A stretch of DNA of 17,597 nt from the NCBI GenBank assembly GCA_937880835.1, contig CALGRN010000060.1:1-17597 (forward strand), given 5' to 3'. The notes under the pieces were generated by a model, which was given only the letters and a program-made list of their open reading frames with translations, was not told the DNA's origin and did no database searches. Origin of the DNA: an uncultured Prevotella sp. GTDB lineage: Bacteria; Bacteroidota; Bacteroidia; Bacteroidales; Bacteroidaceae. Positions 15,882 through 17,597 of the stretch are shown in pieces. Numbering within the stretch: the first letter of the stretch is position 1; each line of letters begins with the position of its first letter. The position numbers and the translations under genes were made by a program.

Positions 15882-15972
15882 GCGAAAGCTGTCCTTTTGC
15901 GCTGTAAAAGTTATTGTTTTGGCTTCCAAAAGGATAACTTTCGCAATGCAAAAGGATAACTATTGTTTTTCA
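15882..15972. repeat. Intergenic palindromic repeat cluster R4
   Basis: The cluster has one exact 13-mer in AAAAGGATAACTTT (15928-15941), then the same core with a changed end, AAAAGGATAACTATTG (15950-15965). Upstream are two degenerate inverse units, GAAAGCTGTCCTTTTGC (15884-15900) and AAAAGTTATTGTTTTGGC (15906-15922). Spacers again contain TTCGCAATGC, the same linker seen in R2 (7937-7946). Confidence 0.82.
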
Positions 15973-16106
15973 TAAGTAAAACACCCATGAAAGGACATGG
16001 CAGATTTCGTTACATGACAACGGCATAATTGCACCTTAGTATGACTGCAAAAACATTTTTTAGGAAAAAAACTTATTAAATAAAATCGGTTATACGCTTT
16101 TTTTAT

Positions 16107-16114
16107 TATCTTTG
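16107..16114 (+). promoter_or_regulatory. Putative -7 element of clpP
   Basis: TATCTTTG matches TAnnTTTG. No good -33 TTG was found. The implied leader is about 150 bases and includes the hairpin at 16223-16245. Confidence 0.5.
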
Positions 16115-16222
16115 TCTATGAATAGACGATACATACCTTTGCGAGTTAATGAAAAAGGAAGCAGAATTCCGGTTTTATCATAATGCGCGCGGCACGGTAT
16201 TTGTTATTGCAACAATAATAAA

Positions 16223-16245
16223 AGAGGCGCATAACCTCTGTTTTT
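16223..16245 (+). promoter_or_regulatory. Small hairpin with T-run in the clpP leader
   Basis: AGAGG (16223-16227) pairs with CCTCT (16235-16239) around a 7-base loop and is followed at once by G and TTTTT (16241-16245), 26 bases before the clpP ATG. It has the shape of a weak intrinsic terminator or attenuator. The stem is only 5 bp, so the call is tentative. Confidence 0.4.
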
Positions 16246-16270
16246 GTCTAACAAAACAATAAATAAGAAT

Positions 16271-16939
16271 ATGAATGATTTCAGAAAATATGCCACAAAG
16301 CATTTGGGCATTAACGGCATGGTGCTTGACGATGTAATAAGTACACAAGCACAGTATCTAAACCCGTATATATTGGAAGAAAGACAGCTTAACGTCACTC
16401 AGATGGACGTGTTTTCACGTCTTATGATGGACCGTATCATCTTTCTTGGCACTCAGATAGACGACTATACCGCCAACACATTGCAGGCGCAGCTTCTCTA
16501 TCTCGACTCCGCTGATCCCGGTAAGGATATTTCCATATACATAAACTCACCCGGTGGAAGCGTGACAGCAGGGCTCGGGATATACGACACGATGCAGTTC
16601 ATATCAAGCGATGTTGCAACAATATGCACGGGAATGGCTGCATCGCTGCTTGTTGCAGGCACGGAAGGCAAACGTTCCGCCCTCACTCATAGCAGAGTAA
16701 TGATTCATCAGCCTCTCGGAGGCGTTCAAGGACAGGCTTCTGACATAGAAATAGAGGCGAAAGAGATACAGAAGTTCAAAAAAGAACTATACACGATCAT
16801 ATCCGAACACTCTCATACTCCATATGATAAGGTGTGGAAAGACAGTGACAGAAACTACTGGATGACGGCAGATGAAGCTAAGGAATACGGTATGATAGAC
16901 AACGTTTTGAAAAGAAAAGACGCGGCAGACAAAGTATGA
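16271..16939 (+). CDS. clpP: ATP-dependent Clp protease proteolytic subunit ClpP, with altered active site
   Basis: I place the start at ATG 16271 (MNDFRKYATKHLG), giving 222 residues; the in-frame TTG at 16244 is unlikely. Hallmarks are DVFSRLMMDRIIFLGTQIDD (46-65), the oxyanion-hole segment INSPGGSV (91-98), nucleophile Ser125 in GMAAS, and His146 in SRVMIHQPLGG. Two points are abnormal. After Ser125 the chain goes straight to LLVAGTEGKR, four residues shorter than the usual GMAASMxxxLLxAGxxGKR, so the Ser-His spacing is 21 instead of 25. The residue that aligns with the catalytic Asp is Asn195, in DSDRNYWM where DSDRDYWM would be expected. ClpP forms a tetradecameric serine protease fed by ClpX, encoded 143 bases downstream. 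It may be a poorly active or specialised ClpP, or the sequence may carry an error; the family identity is certain. Confidence 0.95.
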   Translation: MNDFRKYATKHLGINGMVLDDVISTQAQYLNPYILEERQLNVTQMDVFSRLMMDRIIFLGTQIDDYTANTLQAQLLYLDSADPGKDISIYINSPGGSVTAGLGIYDTMQFISSDVATICTGMAASLLVAGTEGKRSALTHSRVMIHQPLGGVQGQASDIEIEAKEIQKFKKELYTIISEHSHTPYDKVWKDSDRNYWMTADEAKEYGMIDNVLKRKDAADKV

Positions 16940-16943
16940 GCAT

Positions 16944-16989
16944 AACCGAACAAGGCATTCATGACAAGAAGCATGAATGCATATCGGTT
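16944..16989 (+). promoter_or_regulatory. Extended hairpin between clpP and clpX
   Basis: GCATTCATG (16955-16963) pairs perfectly with CATGAATGC (16972-16980) around an 8-base loop, and the outer arms AACCGA (16944-16949) and TCGGTT (16984-16989) also pair across unequal internal loops. It begins 5 bases after the clpP stop and is not followed by a T-run, so it is more likely an mRNA-processing or stability element, or a weak terminator, than a strong terminator. Confidence 0.55.
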
Positions 16990-17082
16990 GGCAAAAACAA
17001 ATAAATGGAATACGAAAACCGCCACATAGCAGACAATCGGTGTGCGAACAAGAGTGACATTTCAAAAGAAAGAGAGAGATAA

Positions 17083-17597
17083 ATGCAAAAGAAAACTTGC
17101 AGTTTCTGCGGCAGAAACGAGAATGAAGTAAAACTGTTGATAACCGGACTTAACGGTTTCATTTGCGAAGACTGCACGCAACAGGCTTATCAGATAATAG
17201 AATCGGCGGGCATGTTGGATTTGTCTTACAAGACCGACACAGGCAAGTCGGAATTCAAGATAAAGAAAGTGCCTAAACCGAAAGAAATAAAAGAGCATCT
17301 CGACCAATATGTCATAGGACAGGATGATGCTAAAAGATTTCTGTCGGTTGCAGTCTATAATCACTACAAACGTCTTCAACAACCCAAAGATGACAATGGC
17401 GTTGAGATAGAAAAGAGCAACATCATAATGGCAGGAAGCACGGGAACAGGCAAGACTTTGCTTGCAAGAACCATCGCAAAGCTGCTCGATGTGCCATTCA
17501 CAATAGTAGATGCAACCGTCTTTACGGAAGCCGGCTATGTGGGAGAAGACGTTGAAAGCATTCTCAGCCGACTTCTTCAAGTGTCCGACTACGATGT
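17083..17597 (+). CDS. clpX: ClpX, ATP-dependent unfoldase subunit of ClpXP, N-terminal part
   Basis: The gene starts at ATG 17083 behind the purine-rich stretch AAAGAAAGAGAGAGATAA and runs off the window; 171 codons are visible. The N-terminal zinc domain has four cysteines, CSFC (6-9) and CEDC (28-31). A linker follows with KEIKEHLDQYVIGQDDAK, then the AAA+ domain with Walker A GSTGTGKT (118-125) and the pore-1 loop GYVG (151-154) within TEAGYVGEDVESILSRLL. ClpX recognises, unfolds and threads substrates into ClpP. It is downstream of clpP in the same direction with a 143-base gap that contains a hairpin; no TAnnTTTG element was found in the gap, so co-transcription with clpP is likely. Confidence 0.96.
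   Translation, partial: MQKKTCSFCGRNENEVKLLITGLNGFICEDCTQQAYQIIESAGMLDLSYKTDTGKSEFKIKKVPKPKEIKEHLDQYVIGQDDAKRFLSVAVYNHYKRLQQPKDDNGVEIEKSNIIMAGSTGTGKTLLARTIAKLLDVPFTIVDATVFTEAGYVGEDVESILSRLLQVSDYD

Larger units (their letters stand above)
15708..16270. other. 563-base intergenic region between tig and clpP
   Basis: No gene is seen here. In order it holds a possible hairpin TAAAGCAT/ATGCTTTA (15708-15767), the tig terminator (15788-15833), repeat cluster R4 (15882-15972), an AT-rich stretch, the putative clpP -7 element (16107-16114) and a leader of about 150 bases with a hairpin (16223-16245). A 21-codon frame from ATG 16118 lies in the leader but starts practically at the predicted transcription start and is not called. 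Confidence 0.6.

Noticed and set aside
4933..15972. CRISPR array as explanation of the repeats
   Set aside because: Units are short, palindromic, in both orientations, with variable tiny spacers and scattered over 11 kb; no cas genes are present.
16056..16072. TTTTTT-AGG-AAAAAA palindrome upstream of clpP
   Set aside because: It is a simple A/T run in AT-rich DNA with no GC pairs, so it is not a credible terminator or operator by itself.
16118..16183. 21-codon leader peptide before clpP
   Set aside because: The ATG lies only 3 bases after the -7 element, at the predicted transcription start, and the peptide has no repeated regulatory codons.
16244..16270. Upstream TTG start for clpP
   Set aside because: It falls in the T-run of the leader hairpin and adds nine residues not typical of ClpP; ATG 16271 gives the usual MNDFRKYA start.

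Overview
The window looks like a Bacteroidota chromosome, most likely Prevotella or a close relative (P. intermedia-like). The evidence is a type IX secretion cluster (porK/L/M/N = gldK/L/M/N), TAnnTTTG-type promoter elements, few Shine-Dalgarno sites, moderately AT-rich DNA and the style of the proteins. The genus is an inference from protein character; no database search was possible.

Layout. Positions 2-4857 (+) hold the end of porK/gldK, then porL, porM, porN and a small outer-membrane beta-barrel gene, closed by a strong terminator. Positions 5168-7690 (+) hold a secreted leucine-rich-repeat protein whose C-terminus looks like a type IX sorting domain, so it is a plausible cargo of the machine encoded next to it. 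Positions 8399-10794 (+) hold a TonB-dependent receptor broken by a one-base frameshift near 9182-9192. Positions 11539-13074 (-) hold an MlaE/MlaF-type lipid ABC transporter pair without an adjacent MCE gene. lptB (13206-14033, +) diverges from it. Then come trigger factor (14337-15707, +), clpP (16271-16939, +) and the 5' part of clpX (17083 to the end), the conserved tig-clpP-clpX protein-quality-control order.

The genes share an envelope and proteostasis theme: T9SS export of surface proteins, outer-membrane uptake, phospholipid and LPS trafficking, then nascent-chain folding and ClpXP proteolysis.

Two signals stand out. First, a family of AT-rich palindromic repeats built on the 13-mer AAAGGATAACTTT occurs in four separate intergenic regions (4933-4976, 7881-7964, 11152-11258, 15882-15972) and was not noticed in any gene. 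In two copies it forms near-identical 13-14 bp hairpins. Second, the ClpP sequence departs from the canonical active site twice: four residues that normally follow the catalytic serine are absent, and the position of the catalytic aspartate is occupied by asparagine. The frameshifted receptor and structured leaders around tig, clpP and clpX are secondary points of interest.
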